Source: Cydia pomonella | Lineage: Eukaryota > Arthropoda > Insecta > Lepidoptera > Tortricidae | Assembly (NCBI RefSeq): GCF_033807575.1 | Contig: NC_084717.1 | Coordinates: forward strand, 3,659,692 to 3,723,691 | Direction: 5' to 3' | DNA: 64,000 nt | Part shown: piece after piece, positions 46,056 through 57,895 of the stretch | Layout of the letters: each line of letters starts with the position of its first letter | Position numbering within the stretch: the first letter of the stretch is position 1 | Position numbers and translations under genes: made by a program | Notes under the pieces: generated by a model | What the model was told of the DNA's origin: nothing | The model's database searches: none | What the model saw: only the letters and a program-made list of their open reading frames with translations

Positions 46056-47834
46056 GAAGTACAAAGTGCCACAGAAATCAAATCCCTTGACCGTACTTTT
46101 TGCAGTCTAAGTATTAATATTTACAGACCTGGTGTTAAAAAAACTCAATGGTATTGATGCATTTAACCGAATTGTATTCTTATCAATAGTTTCACTGCAA
46201 ATATATTGTCACAGTACTGAACTATTTGATATAATTTATGTGACTTTAACTTCATTTAAATTTGGCAATATTTTGATACTAGGTACACTTAAACTCTTGC
46301 AAACTTTGAATTTGATCAATAAAAATGGTTTTATAAGATAATTGTTTATGTAGTTATATAAATAAACAAATTTACGAAGATATCCCTGTCGGTATCTTTT
46401 TAATTTGTTACGACACGACGTTGTTATATAACAACAAAAAGTGGCATTAACAGCGATGTATTCCATAACTGATTTATTTCTGTTATTTTGACAATAAGGT
46501 GTGACCCGGAGCGCTAATCGAATATTAACATTTTGTTAATATGTTGATATTGTTATGATACAATAATATATCAAAACAATAACAAAATTAAATATAATAT
46601 ATACAATTTGCATACCGCTTCCACAGTCCTAGTCCTAGCTAAACAACAAGATGTAACTTATGCATTTTATATTGCTTAAAACAAGTGACAATGAAAACCA
46701 TCTTAATATTGTCGCTGTCGCTATGTCACGTCACTTTGCAGCGTTTGACGATACAGTTGGGATAAGGACAAGTCTTAAGCGATATTTTTTCTAAAGTGAC
46801 ACAAGATTTAAAGTCCTCAGTACATTTACGCTCGATGGCTCGACAGACTTAGTCAACATACTTTTTACTATTTTATCATACGTTCAGCTTTACTGATAGG
46901 CACAAAAAACGTAAAGACTTATGACTTGAGCCTTAACAGCTTGAGCATTCAAGGCTTGTTAAAGCATTACTCAGAACACTAAATTCCTTAATGCAAGAAA
47001 ATTAAAAAAGGAACTAGTTATTGTGTTGTTTTTTATTCAACACAGTTTGGAATATTAAGTTATAAACTTACCTCATCTAAAAAATATTGACGTAAGTGTG
47101 TTCGGCCCTCTAAATGTTGTTACTTTTATAGCTCGCTTTCTAAGTTTTTTTGTTTATTTTAATTAGTTGTTAACGTTGTGACGCTTTGTACGAATGTGTG
47201 ATTTGTAGATATAATTTTGATTCTGTTAGATTAGGGCTTGTACGATTATGGGATTGTAAATCGTTTTCTTCTTTCGAATCAACCGAAACCTGATCAAAAA
47301 AGGAATAAACTGATTAAAAAATAATTAGCTTTTGTACATAACCTTTACTAAAGGACCTACCTTGAAGTCGTAGTAATAATTAGACATATAAAATATTGCT
47401 GATACAAATGATAAGCTGAAACTCATAAAACAGCTAATTGTTTTCGCGATTTTTGGGTTGGTCCATTGTAAAAAATGTTCAGTACTAACGAACGTTGTAG
47501 TATGTGTATGAAACGTTATAAATGTATATGTATAAAAATGTACTTATAACGTTTTTTTTTTTTATATCAATGGAACAAGGAGCACATTTGTGTACATAAT
47601 TATGATTGCCAGCGGACTAGCTCGATTCGAAGAAGTAAATTGTACCTAGATGTTTGTCAATGGAGTATGCAACACAATGAAAATCAAGATTACAAATCTA
47701 TGACGCTTACGTTTAAATATTGTGCAAAAAAGAAGCCATCACTTATCATGTATTATATGAACTTTTCTTTTATTTACCAAAACGTAAGGTTAGCGGAATG
47801 GAAAAAGAGCTTTTCTTTTAAAAAAATATTGAAA
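46056..47834. other. No gene recognised
   Basis: AT-rich. A 25-codon ORF at 46691 (MKTILILSLSLCHVTLQ) looks like a signal peptide but has no clear donor. Other ORFs are 66-76 codons without motifs. Confidence 0.45.
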
Positions 47835-48105
47835 ACTTGATTCTCACAGATTTTGTTTTTGGGTTCTTTTAACTCAGAATCACTAGCATTTTCAATCCCG
47901 ATGCTAAAAAATGTCCCAAAATTTGGTAATAAAATTGTAGTCTTCACGCGCATACAATTGATTTTTTTTTTCACACTAAAAACGTGACGTATTGGAAGAA
48001 CGGACATTTTGGGACATCTTTTTTTTAATGGTAGGATGGAGAATGCTATCGATTCAGAGTAGTATGAGCCCAAGAATGTACAGATTTGTATGAATCAGGT
48101 TTTCG
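47835..48105. repeat. Palindromic repeat (aatcactagcattttcaatcc arms)
   Basis: Left arm agaatcactagcattttcaa ... aaaatgtcccaaaat; right arm cattttgggacat ... gagaatgctatcgattcaga. Imperfect pairing; it accounts for the 99-codon minus ORF. Confidence 0.55.
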
Positions 48106-49058
48106 ATACCTATATTTATTTTAAAAAATGCCAAAATACGAAAAGCTGTTCAGGAGATACGGTGGGTGTCTCTTGGAATATTATGTTACAAAAGCGATAA
48201 TTTACGCAATCACATATTATTTCTGAATTCAATACTTCCGTCCAGATTTGACACATTCACTTTGACACACAAGGAAAACCTTGACGATCGTCTTGGTGAT
48301 CGGACCAAAAACCGGACCGGACTGGATTTGGTGATACAAATCATAACCATAAATAATTTGTTTAATTAGAATTAACTCCAGCTAATCGAAGTCGTTGCAT
48401 TCTTCATTCACGTGGCAAACATTTTGCTTATTTTTTGCGGAGACAGGGAAGTTATGTATGAGTGAGATAGATTTAAGATACACCAAGCTAAAGTGGGCTC
48501 TGTATTTTAGGTACAGAATGTAAAATGAGATTTCATTTCCTAAGTACAAGTGAATTTTGTTTGTTGGCCATAGATGATAAAAATGTTTTTCTTTTATATG
48601 TAATTACTTGTGTTGGCAAAGTGTACGGATTTTGTGTGTGTAATGTTTTTTAAAGTCTATTGTATAGATACATTAAATGAAAAATTATTACTGTGGCAAA
48701 ATCACTGCGATGGCGCAATCATATTTTTGTCCGTTTCTAAAAGTAAAAACATTACTGCTATCCGTACACTTTGTATGAAAATAGATATTTCATCTCAGGA
48801 AGGCGAACACATACGAAATTAAACTTTAACGTCATAATAATAAGAGTTGAATCGCCTTCGTGAAATGAATTAACTATAGCTTGCTTGATTTCGCTGTAAA
48901 TATGTATACGGGCGGTGTTACACAATTGTCAACAATAAAGCACGTTAGTGGCATCTAGTGGTTTCATTTAATATTATTCCTGGATAAAAAAACGTACACC
49001 TTCCTGAATTTAGTAACTGACAAGAGGGTCACCGCAATACCAAAAATTGTGCAAAATA

Positions 49059-49457
49059 ATTTGAAATAGAGGTGGATTTTCAAAGACAACTCTGTAGCCA
49101 CAGTAAATTTACTGCAATCTTTCGACACATGATTATAAGTTTTAGAACGCTATTTGATTTTAATCCTTAGTATTTCACTGATATGTTAAATTTGATAAAT
49201 ATCTAAAAGTGTTGTTATCTTACCGGGCATAACCCAAAAGTTGTGGCCCTATCGCTCGAAACGATGCCGCCATTCCTTTGGCCTTTGATCTAGTAAATGG
49301 CGTCACTTTTCATATTTTACAAATTGAACACATATCAGTAAAATAATAAAGGTCAAAGTCAAATGGCACTCTAAAAGTTTTAATTATGTGTCGAAAGATG
49401 GCAGTAAATTTACTGTGGCTACCAAGTTTTTTTTGACAAACCACCTCTATTTCAAAT
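49059..49457. mobile_element. Palindromic MITE (tttgaaatagaggtgg arms)
   Basis: Ends atttgaaatagaggtggatt and ccacctctatttcaaat pair. Inside, tagccacagtaaatttactg pairs with cagtaaatttactgtggcta, and tcgacacatgattataa with ttaattatgtgtcga. About 400 bp. Confidence 0.75.
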
Positions 49458-49984
49458 TCCGTTGGCAATACGTAAGACACGATAGGAGATATCTCCTATA
49501 CTCGTAACTCTAATACCGAGGTACAGAGTGTGGCGGGTTAATGTACGAAATTCTCCGTGCTTAGCGTCCTTACTTTACAAGATCTGGTTGCTTCGTCAAT
49601 TCTTAACAGGTTCACAATTGCTAAAGAAGAAGAAGAAGAAGAAGATCCATGGGTGGCCAGGGGGCCTAGCTAAGGTGACAATCGGACATCGACAAAAGAC
49701 AAAATGAGCGGAATGACAGATGCTATGAAAGTCACTTGACAATTTTCATATTACGTTTAAGTTTTGATTGGCGTTTACTATCCACAAAGCCAAAAAACCA
49801 AAAAAAAATGCCAAAAAACCAAAAAACTTAGAAAAAAAGGCACTACTTGTGTATATATTACAGTGCACCATGACACCAATTTTTATTTATATGGTAAGTA
49901 TATAATTTGTTTGGTGTGTATTTTGTGATAGCTTTCTTTCATTGCATTTGCAGTACCTACTAACATTGTGTAATTTGATAAATA

Positions 49985-50100
49985 TCCTAAAGGTTGATTG
50001 GAAGAGGTCGCTTTTTAGCGATAAGCCCGCCTGTTGTTTAGACCACAGCCAATAAAGAGTATTTGCAGGTGTGCAATAAAGAGTATTTGTATTGTATTGT
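49985..50100 (+). repeat. 3' tail of a non-LTR retrotransposon
   Basis: ttgattggaagaggtcgctt ... gataagcccgcctgttg ... caataaagagtatttgtatt twice. Typical LINE 3' end in design and similar to 61619-61722. Confidence 0.5.
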
Positions 50101-50329
50101 AATCTAAGATTGTAATACGAGTCTGCCAGGATTAAAAATCCTTAGGTACACATTTTGTATTTCCCACTACACGTCTCACAAAACTCGGGCCCCTTATGAC
50201 AACCAAAGAAAAAAATGTGTGATACACGAAAAGAAACGGGCTGTATTACTCGTCAAACCCATAAGTAGAAAAGCCCAATATGCCTGTGTGGCAATGGCAC
50301 CCCATTCAGGGGTACATGTAGCTAATTGA

Positions 50330-50826
50330 AAGCCGATGACGGGACGCGACGGGGCGGAACGGACAGGGGTCGGCGGGCAGACAGGCCAGACAAATGTGCC
50401 AAAACTATAAATATACCCGAAAAAAAATTATACCGCAAAACAGTTGGTGTAACTTCTAAAGGTGTAATTTTGAAAATCGCTATACCTATTGCATCGAATG
50501 ACGGTGCCAATGACAGTTTTGTCAAGTTTCTTTCAGTTGGGCTAAATTTGCTCATCATCATTATCACCAATCGCCGAGCATCGGTTGCCAAGAAGAAATA
50601 AACTACTAAAATACCCAAACCAATCATATTGGAAGAGTATTTATCTTCGATTTCTCCAGAATTTCATCACCAGACCTGCGAGTAGGTAACTAAGAAGTAT
50701 AATTTTTAAAATAAAAAAACAAATCGGTCCGGCCGTCTTACATAAGAACAAAATAATCGGACAGACAGACGGGCATGACGAATCTATAAGGGTTCCGTTT
50801 CTTGTCATTTGGCTACGGAACCCTAA
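50330..50826 (-). repeat. Family F repeat, reversed copy
   Basis: The minus strand begins tagggttccgtagccaaatg, continues cccgtctgtctgtccg, and extends to about 50330 with a GC-rich end (ggggcggaacggacagg on plus). The 101- and 91-codon ORFs on opposite strands here are chance frames. Confidence 0.55.
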
Positions 50827-51399
50827 AAATAAAGATCCTTCGGGTGAAAACATAACAAAAAAATCCCCGACGAATTGAGAAATCTGTCAAAAATGTTGTA
50901 TATTTTCTAAAGATGTACGGAATCCGGTGTAATTTTTGTGAGGATTAATATTTCCCTATGTCACGGTTAACATGATTATGCACGCCGGTCCATATGTCTC
51001 GCTCAAAGGGTACGGGCCCTTATGGTTTTTCAAGCACTACTGGGTATTTCTGGGCTCTACTCAAATCAAATTTATGTTGCGCGAGTGACTAAAGACACGT
51101 AAGTTTGAACCGTAAAATTAGTTCAATGTCTACTCAAATATTTCGTGTACGTAAACATATCTTTGACTTCGACTGTAGATAATTCCAAATATACAACAAA
51201 TATTATTTTTTTAAATACAGGATTTTATAGTGCCTAGTGGGCAGGTATAAAAATGAGATCAATAATTCGGCTGTACGAATAAAAATATTACGTTAGGGTA
51301 AACGTTGTTGGTGAATATTAAGTAAAAAAATATATTAAAAATTACATGCATTTACGAATACATGAAAAGCCAGAGACGACAATAAACGGGACTAACATG

Positions 51400-51548
51400 C
51401 CAATTCGAATGTACACTGACACCGAATGATATGACTTAGTTATCGTGTATTTCGCTCGTATTTATCTGTACATGTATTAGCGCGAGCGAGACGCAAGATA
51501 ACTAAATAACATCATTTACATATCAATGTACATTCGAATTGACCTGAA
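51400..51548. mobile_element. Family A MITE
   Basis: Left end gccaattcgaatgtacactg, right end gtacattcgaattgacct, centre tacatgtattagcgcgagcg. Arms pair well. Confidence 0.65.
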
Positions 51549-51652
51549 TGACTCGGATTAGTTTATAAGAAATGGAAAGAGTACTCGTATTATGTAAGTG
51601 GACATTTTAGGAACTTTGTAGCAAAGTGTCATAAATATCGACCCGCGGGCCC

Positions 51653-51895
51653 TTGAAAGTGTCTTCTTCTTTTGCTTTGCCTTATCCCACATTAGGTGGG
51701 GTCGGCTCTCCTTGTCCTTCGGCGCCAAGACTGATCTGTCCTGAGTTGTCGGGTTGGGTAGCTGGGCTTTTTCCAATAGTTTGGCCATACTCGTCCACCA
51801 TGTCAGATGGGGCCGTCCTCCTCGTTTTTTGCCTTCTGGCAGAGCCAACGCTTTTTGCACGACATGGCCGTCGTCATCGTCGGGCCCTTGAAAGT
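51653..51895 (-). pseudogene. LINE ORF2 C-terminal remnant
   Basis: The minus-strand frame within a 159-codon ORF reads DDDGHVVQKALALPEGKKRG, then GRPHLTWWTSMAKLLEKA and TQDRSVLAP. This is the post-RT tail of a non-LTR element (GHV..ALALPEG..RGRP..TWW). The rest of the ORF is chance. Confidence 0.65.
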
Positions 51896-52132
51896 GTACA
51901 CAGATATTAATGGAGACGATAGTCTCACAAAATTTTACAGCAAAGCTTTCTTCTAAAAAGGTTTTTAAATGGTTAACGCACTTGTGAAATACCTGGAAAT
52001 CCACATCAAGCATTTTTTGCCTGTTACCGCTGTCCATTAAAACAGTTTTTATACTTGTTTGCCAACGTCGTAAAACTGAAAAAAAACGTCCTGTTGTGGT
52101 GGGAAAAAACTGAATTATGCAATATATCGAAC

Positions 52133-52282
52133 CATAGAGAAATAAGTAAGCATAGAGTTATCAAGTAGCAGTACTGATGAATCCGCTACTTGACGCTAGA
52201 TGTCGACTACGAAAATAATAAGCGTTTTGGTCAGAAAACTAATGTATGGAGTGAGCATTCTATGCTTACTTATTTCTCTATG
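52133..52282. mobile_element. Palindromic MITE with a 7-bp duplication
   Basis: 150 bp with about 22-bp terminal inverted repeats (catagagaaataagtaagc...) flanked by exact ATCGAAC (52126-52132, 52283-52289). Its interior (gctacttgacgctagatgtcgac) recurs at 53976-54020 and, diverged, at 53780-53820. Confidence 0.75.
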
Positions 52283-52657
52283 ATCGAACAAATTTTTTGA
52301 AACACACTAGAATGGTCTTCTACAAGGCAAATAAATTAGGTCTCTTTGAATTTTTCGTATCTATAGTATTTTTTTACATAAAAAAATATTGTGGGTAGAA
52401 ACTGTAAGGACCCGATTAGCACTAGCGGTATTGCAGTTACGATACACTGAGCAATTCTTGACGCCCCTTGACGTATATTAAGTTGATATTAAACGAACTA
52501 GCTTCAACGTGTGGGTTTGTCTGGAATACGAAATGAGTGGCTCCCTCTTTTAGGGTTTGGCAAATATGGACATTGCTTGTTCAGAAACATACATACAAAA
52601 TAATTTGTGCTACGAAATTCAAATAATTAAAAGAATCAGGCGTTGCTTTAAAGCGCT

Positions 52658-52793
52658 CAGTGTTGGCCGAATGGTAATTGCAATTCACCGTTAACCATTA
52701 CAACTTGAACCGTAAACCGTAACAGACGGTTAAAGTTTACGGTTCCATTTGTAATGGTTATTGTCAATTGCATTAACGTTTCGGCCAACACTG
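52658..52793. mobile_element. hAT-type MITE with CAGTGTTGGCC ends inserted in a SINE head
   Basis: 136 bp, CAGTGTTGGCCGA...TCGGCCAACACTG, flanked by aaagcgct and gaagcgct (52650-52657, 52794-52801; 7/8). The right flank is the start of a SINE-2 copy, so the MITE landed in that SINE's 5' end. Confidence 0.75.
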
Positions 52794-53296
52794 GAAGCGC
52801 TAGTGGCTTAGCGGTAAGGGGGTGCGACTTTCAAATCCCTGGGTTCAAATCCCGGCTCATACCTATGAGTTTTTCGGTTTTTTTGTATATCACGTCGGTA
52901 GAAATCAAGCATACGGCCCACCTGATGGTAAGCAGTCGACGTAACCTATGGACGCATGCAACACCAGAGATATTACATGCGCGTTGCCGACCCTTTAAAA
53001 ACCTGTATAAGTAGGCATTTTTCGAAGATCCAAACTGTAGCCCCTCAGGAATAGCTAAGCGGGGAGCCGTACGATGTACGAATTATCATTTGATATTTAC
53101 CAGTCGCTTTTTGGTGAAGGAAAACATCGTGAGGAAACCGGACTAAACTCAATAAGGCATAATAGCAAGCAAGGTCAGATGGCAGTCGCTTTCGTCAAAA
53201 CTAGTGGCTACGCCAATTCTTGCGATTAGGTGTCAAGCGGACACCAGTCTCTCATGAGCCGTGGCAAAAAGCCGGCACAACGCGAGGAAGAAGGCG
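52794..53296 (+). mobile_element. SINE-2 copy containing another inserted repeat
   Basis: Head 52794-52880 (gaagcgctagtggcttagcg, gggttcaaatcccggctc) and body 53070-53296 (ccagtcgctttttggtgaag ... cgcgaggaagaagg). Between them lies about 180 bp of family E repeat. The head is also hit by a hAT MITE at 52658-52793. Confidence 0.78.
52885..53069 (+). repeat. Family E repeat nested in a SINE-2 copy
   Basis: cacgtcggtagaaatcaagc atacggcccacctgatgg ... gcgcgttgccgaccctttaa, followed by about 60 bp up to the point where the SINE body resumes. Confidence 0.6.
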
Positions 53297-53516
53297 TTAC
53301 ATTGCGACAATCCATATTAAATACAACATAAATATTACGATGCTGATCGGCGAAATAATAACATGCTAGTTATAATTAGTGCTAAAACGTTATAGGTACT
53401 TATTTGCGTATTTTTGCTGGTCACAAAATTTCACAACAATCGGTATAGAATTGCTACCTGTAGAGTAGAACATCGGGACATACAGAAGCAGATTGCCCGA
53501 GTCAAAACTTTATTTT

Positions 53517-53780
53517 CGTAGTCGACATCTATAGTCTGTATCTTTAGGTATTTAAAAAAAGGTAAACAAAATCTACCCTCAAATGGCACCTTAAGGCAGT
53601 TGAGGGTAGATGAAAACATTACATGATCAAATAAAGTAGGTTTAAAGTCAGGTCGTTCAGTGACAGATCCATGCGGTTTTGTATTTGGTTGGTTAACCAA
53701 TAAATATTAAAACTACCCGAAAATGTACAAATTGTTTGTTTACCTTTTTTTAAATACCTAAAGATACAGACTATAGCGTC
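53517..53780. repeat. Inverted repeat pair
   Basis: atagtctgtatctttaggta ttt...ggtaaacaaa (53529-53570) is the complement of tttgtttacc...aaatacctaaagatacagac (53726-53773). The loop is about 155 bp. Confidence 0.65.
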
Positions 53781-54124
53781 AAGTAGCGGATTTATCAGTA
53801 CCGCTACTTGGCACTAGATGTCACGAGTGTCGCGACTGACGGATATTGCTCAAGTATTTACAACTAATATTACAAGCAGGAGTTGAAAATAGAGTTCCGG
53901 TTAATCCGGTTATAATATTATCTATAAATTGTTGAGCAATAGACTTTTTGTTTGTCGCGACATCTATTGCCAATACTGCTACTGATGAATCTGCTACTTG
54001 ACGCTAGATGTCGACTATGAAAATAATAAGTGTTTTAATGATAAAGTTGATGTATGGAGCTATGCTAACTTATTTGTCTATAGTATTACGAAACAAAAAC
54101 AGTTGCCGAAAAGTTTTTAAACAA

Positions 54125-54130
54125 TTTATT
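54125..54130 (-). terminator. Poly(A) signal of the DUF1091-like gene
   Basis: AATAAA on the minus strand begins 6 nt after the TGA stop, implying a very short 3' UTR. No stronger signal was noted close by. Confidence 0.5.
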
Positions 54131-54135
54131 AGTGT

Positions 54136-54327
54136 TCAATTCTTTGGCTTCTTGCTATACTTAGTAATGACCTCCCGATCCTTGAAGAACACATATACTT
54201 CTAAATTGGCCATTAGCTCGTTCGTCGTGGTCTTTTGCAATCTGATGTCTACCCTGCATCTCTCGAGCGGCCAGACGTTGGGGAAGTCGTTCGTCGGGAC
54301 CGTAATGTTGTGTATTATGACCTTTCC
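54136..54327 (-). CDS. DUF1091-like gene exon 4
   Basis: The acceptor is cattacag. The 63 codons plus TGA contain HNITVPTNDFPNVWPLERC and ANLEVYVFFKDRE, matching the C-terminal beta-strand pattern of the domain. It lies about 2.2 kb from exon 3. Confidence 0.73.
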   Translation of the reverse strand, partial: GKVIIHNITVPTNDFPNVWPLERCRVDIRLQKTTTNELMANLEVYVFFKDREVITKYSKKPKN

Positions 54328-57300
54328 CTGTAATGACAAATCAAGTAAGACTGCGCCGGTGTTCTAATGGCATGACTTCGAAAATGGTACAAATTCCAAA
54401 TATTAAATGAATCTGTTTAATTACTTAAAAAGTTGATAAACCATAATTTCCATAACATCTGCATGAACCACCGCTTTAGAATAAGTTTTTGTCAAGAAGA
54501 AGTATTTTTATCACCGAATACATGTTGAAGTCGCAGGACAGGCAAACTGAATACCGCAGCAACTGGAGAAGCCTATTTTCGAAACCAAGCTTTTGTCCAA
54601 ACCGCGATAGTATTCAACAGTGACGGATCAAATTAAGGAACAGCGAAAGAGTTCTCTCATAACAATGATGCAAAAATCAGAATCATTAAAACCATATCAT
54701 CGAAGCGTGGTATGTACGTCGACGGCTGATCGTAACATCCGCTAGATCGTGAAATTCTTAGTCATATCACAAATCGCCGCCATTTCATTTCATTACCAGC
54801 CGCCATATAATTAAAACCTTTGATGATTTGCCTACAGAAGTTTAGACATATCCAATACATAGGGTATCCAAAACTTTTTAGCAAGTTCATAAGAAATTAA
54901 CTTTTATTCTATAACTTAGTTATCAAAATCACTCAGTTCGCAAAAGCGAACAAAATTGTTTTTAGGGTTCCGTAGCCAAATGGCATAAAACGGAACCCTT
55001 ATAGTTTCGCCATGTCCGTCTGTCTGTCTGTCTGTCCGAGGCTTTGCTCCGTGGTCGTTAGTGCTAGAAAGCTGAAATTTGGCATGGATATATAAATCAA
55101 TAAAGGCGACAAAGTCGTACAATAAAATCTAAAAATTTAATTTTTTTTAGCGTACCTCCCCTACACGTAAAGTAGGGGTGATTTTTTTTTTCGCTTCAAC
55201 CCTAGAGTGTGGGGTATCGTTGGAAAGGTCTTTCAAAACTAATAGGGGTTTTCAAGAAACATTTTTTGATAAAGTGAATATATTCGGAGATAATCGCTCC
55301 AAAAGAAAAAAAAAATGTGTCCCCCCCTCTAACTTTTGAACCATAGGTCCAAAAAATATGAAAAAAATCGTGGAAGCAGAGCTTAAGAAAGACATTAAAT
55401 GAAAACTATAGCGGACATGATCAGTTTAGCTGTTTTTGAGTTATCGCAAAAAGTTTTCCCTTCATAGTAAAAAGACTTACTCTAATTAGGTACTGATTAT
55501 GCAAATTTACCTATTTGTTTAACTCGGGTGAAAGGTATCGTTTCATCCCTTGGTTAACAATTTACTATACTTTAAGCTCCAGTTTAGCTTATTGTGACGG
55601 AAGAGTAACTACGGAACCCTACACTGAGCGTGGCCCAACATGCTCTTGGCCGGTTTTTTTTTGTAATACCGACATTTAACACACACAAAACACAGCTAAC
55701 ATCATCATATCATGCAACTATTTACGATGTGCCTGGTTTATAACGGGGCTCTTATAGATCCGCCGTATTATAAGGCACATCGTGATCGCTGGCCTTATAT
55801 CACAGGGTTCTATGTTACATTTTCAAGATAGTTGAAATTTGACTCAATGTCACTGTGACAATATTCAACTTTCAGTGCGATAAAAAAAAAGTGCGATGAA
55901 AGTGAAACATAGAACTCTGCAATATTGGGCAAGCGATATGCCTGGGCAAATCTTAAGAGGCTGTCAATACCTAAAGCGCGCACACTGTCTATTTGTATCG
56001 GAGTAAATGAGATAGCACTGTCGCATGTTACTGGGCCTGGGCAAGGGAATAATAAGAAAAATATTTAAATAAAAAAAGTGGATTATTAGTGTAATATTTT
56101 ACTCAACCACGGTTTAGATATAAATGTTTTGAAATTGTGATTTTAATTGCAGACCCATAAGTCAAAACAATAAAGACATAAAACCGTTTAATTGTGATTT
56201 TAAGACCAATCTTTGCAATTATTTTCTATCGAGCCGATTTCGTTCAATCGTGTATCGAGTACGACCACGGTCTTTGAAATATAATTAATATGAACATATA
56301 TTTTTCTTACTTGACTAAAACAAATAGTCTTTCTTAAAAAACTGTTTAAGTAACATCAATTTCAAGGACATTGGGTGTTGACAGCCTCTTAAACATATCC
56401 TGAAACGGCGGCGTTTCGTTATGCCCAGATATTTCATGATCTGGCGAATTATACGATCGGCTACCGGCATGTATAAATTATATAAATTACCGAAACCGTC
56501 AGTTTCTTACTTTCGGTACCGGGCAAGTGAAGCCAGCGTTGGCTAGAGCTTTACCGACGTATGGATCCTTGTTTACCAGATCGCACATTCTGAAGTGCAT
56601 CTCTACGAAACTGCGCTTGTACTCGTTATGTAGGTACTCGTAGAACAACAGATGGACCTGAAATGTGAAAATTATTGGGGTAAATTCGATTATGTTATAG
56701 CAAAAACTCGCGCAGCTAGCAGATTTTGATGTCAACTCTGGCCAGTCTTTCTACTAGGCCACGAAGGCATCTTCGAAACGTCGGAGGTTTCTAAAGCATT
56801 TTAATTGTCTTATAAGAATTCGTCGAGAATTATTTACCGATGCATTGTTGTTCCACTCATGTTTGAGGGTTCCTTCCAAATTTATATAATAATTACTTCG
56901 TCGACCATATCTTTTGACGAAGATCTTGAGTTCTTCTAAGTACTTATCGTTAATGTACAAAACACCAGCGCGCTCGGGAATTACTTGTACACACTGAAAA
57001 AAATATTTTTTTTTTTAATTTTGAAACATTTATAAGCTTCATCTATATAACACTGATACGATAAGACATACTAAGGCAAATTTGAAATAATTTTTCATTA
57101 TATTTTTTTGATACATTACCGCGTATAAAAACTTAATTAGCATTAAATACACCTACTTAACAATTAAATTATTATTAAATAAAAATGTGTTTCAACTAGC
57201 AGTCTATAAAAAAAAACTAAAAACTATAGACGTACCTACTTTAAAATATTAGAGATTTATTTAAGTACAAGACGAAAAAGTGTCCGTAAAAAAGATGATT

Positions 57301-57843
57301 TAATACGTTTTCAAAACGAAAAAGTATTAAATTATGTGTATCTGGACTGGAGTCACTAGTAATTATGTTGCCTAAATGTAATATCCTGAACAACTGGCCG
57401 GAGGAAACACCAAATCGGGAATCGTGGAAACCAAGGGCAAACAAGCATCCTTTGCAAAATAAATATTAGTATTATTAACATTAAAATAAGACATTGTAAT
57501 GCCCTCACAGGGTAGCATGTACTATTCGTAAGAAATTATATTTAACACCATGTATCCTGATGCATTACTGTACTGAACATGTATACAATAAATACCATTC
57601 TACCATAACATTCACTTTATATGTACAAATTTCAAAATTTGAAAATATATATTTTTTTTGGGTGAAATTATATTCAATTCATATAATTTTTTTTCCTTCT
57701 TTTGGCCTCAGAAATGCGGGGTTAAAATCTTTTGAGTTCCTCGTGTTACACCGTGTATATTATAATAAAAAAGTGAATATACGTACCCGAATGTAACAAC
57801 TCAAAATAGTAATACATAAAACAATATAGGCAACCGTCCTCAT
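54136..57843 (-). CDS. Secreted DUF1091 (MD-2-like)-type protein, complete four-exon gene
   Basis: Exons on the minus strand: 57843-57787, 56993-56838, 56657-56511 and 54327-54136. All junctions are GT-AG in phase 0, giving 183 residues and TGA. Residues 1-16 form a signal peptide (MRTVAYIVLCITILSC). Residues about 85-144 carry the cysteine pattern I associate with the insect DUF1091 family: FRMCDLVNKDPY, GFTCPVP, HNITVPTNDFP and ERCRVDI. Two N-glycosylation sequons are visible (N69-A-S, N127-I-T). Overall length (about 180) and exon layout fit the family. DUF1091 proteins are secreted, lipid-binding-like and expanded in insects; function here is unknown. The start was chosen because the ATG opens a signal peptide 52 nt below a TATA box and the exon ends at a GTACGT donor. 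No other coding frame competes. Exon joins are well supported; the family label is by eye. Confidence 0.75.
54961..55665 (+). repeat. Family F repeat, long copy, inside intron 3 of the DUF1091-like gene
   Basis: Begins tagggttccgtagccaaatg, has (gtct)n at 55016-55038, and ends ggaaccctacactgagcgtg ... ggccggtttttttt. About 700 bp; no coding capacity. Confidence 0.65.
56511..56657 (-). CDS. DUF1091-like gene exon 3
   Basis: The acceptor is acatttcag and the donor is gtaaga. The 49 codons include LLFYEYLHNEYKRSF, MCDLVNKDPYVGKAL and GFTCPVPK, holding the two most diagnostic cysteines of the domain. Confidence 0.75.
56838..56993 (-). CDS. DUF1091-like gene exon 2
   Basis: The acceptor is a long T tract ending cag and the donor is gtaaat. 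The 52 codons begin CVQVIPERAGVLYINDKY and end HEWNNNAS with an N-glycosylation sequon. An alternative reading that continues past the donor adds a short tail unlike the family. Confidence 0.72.
57787..57843 (-). CDS. DUF1091-like gene exon 1 (signal peptide)
   Basis: Nineteen codons from ATG (context acaaccATG) to a GTACGT donor. The encoded MRTVAYIVLCITILSCYIR is hydrophobic and reads as a secretory signal. Confidence 0.72.
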
Positions 57844-57888
57844 GGTTGTTCCTATCGAAATAGTCGAATTTTCTGCTGTGCAGTGCGA

Positions 57889-57895
57889 ATTTATA
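57889..57895 (-). promoter_or_regulatory. TATA box of the DUF1091-like gene
   Basis: TATAAAT on the minus strand, 52 nt upstream of the ATG. This predicts a transcription start around 57860-57868 and a 5' UTR of about 20 nt. A second AT-rich candidate lies at 57933-57940. Confidence 0.45.

Noticed and set aside
46691..46768. 25-codon ORF MKTILILSLSLCHVTLQ as a first exon
   Set aside because: It looks like a signal peptide, but there is no good donor before the stop and no downstream exon in frame was seen.
50322..50627. 101-codon minus ORF and 91-codon plus ORF on the same DNA
   Set aside because: Both lie in a family F interspersed repeat and have no recognised motif.
54008..54367. 119-codon plus-strand ORF
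   Set aside because: It is the antisense shadow of exon 4 of the DUF1091-like gene plus a repeat.
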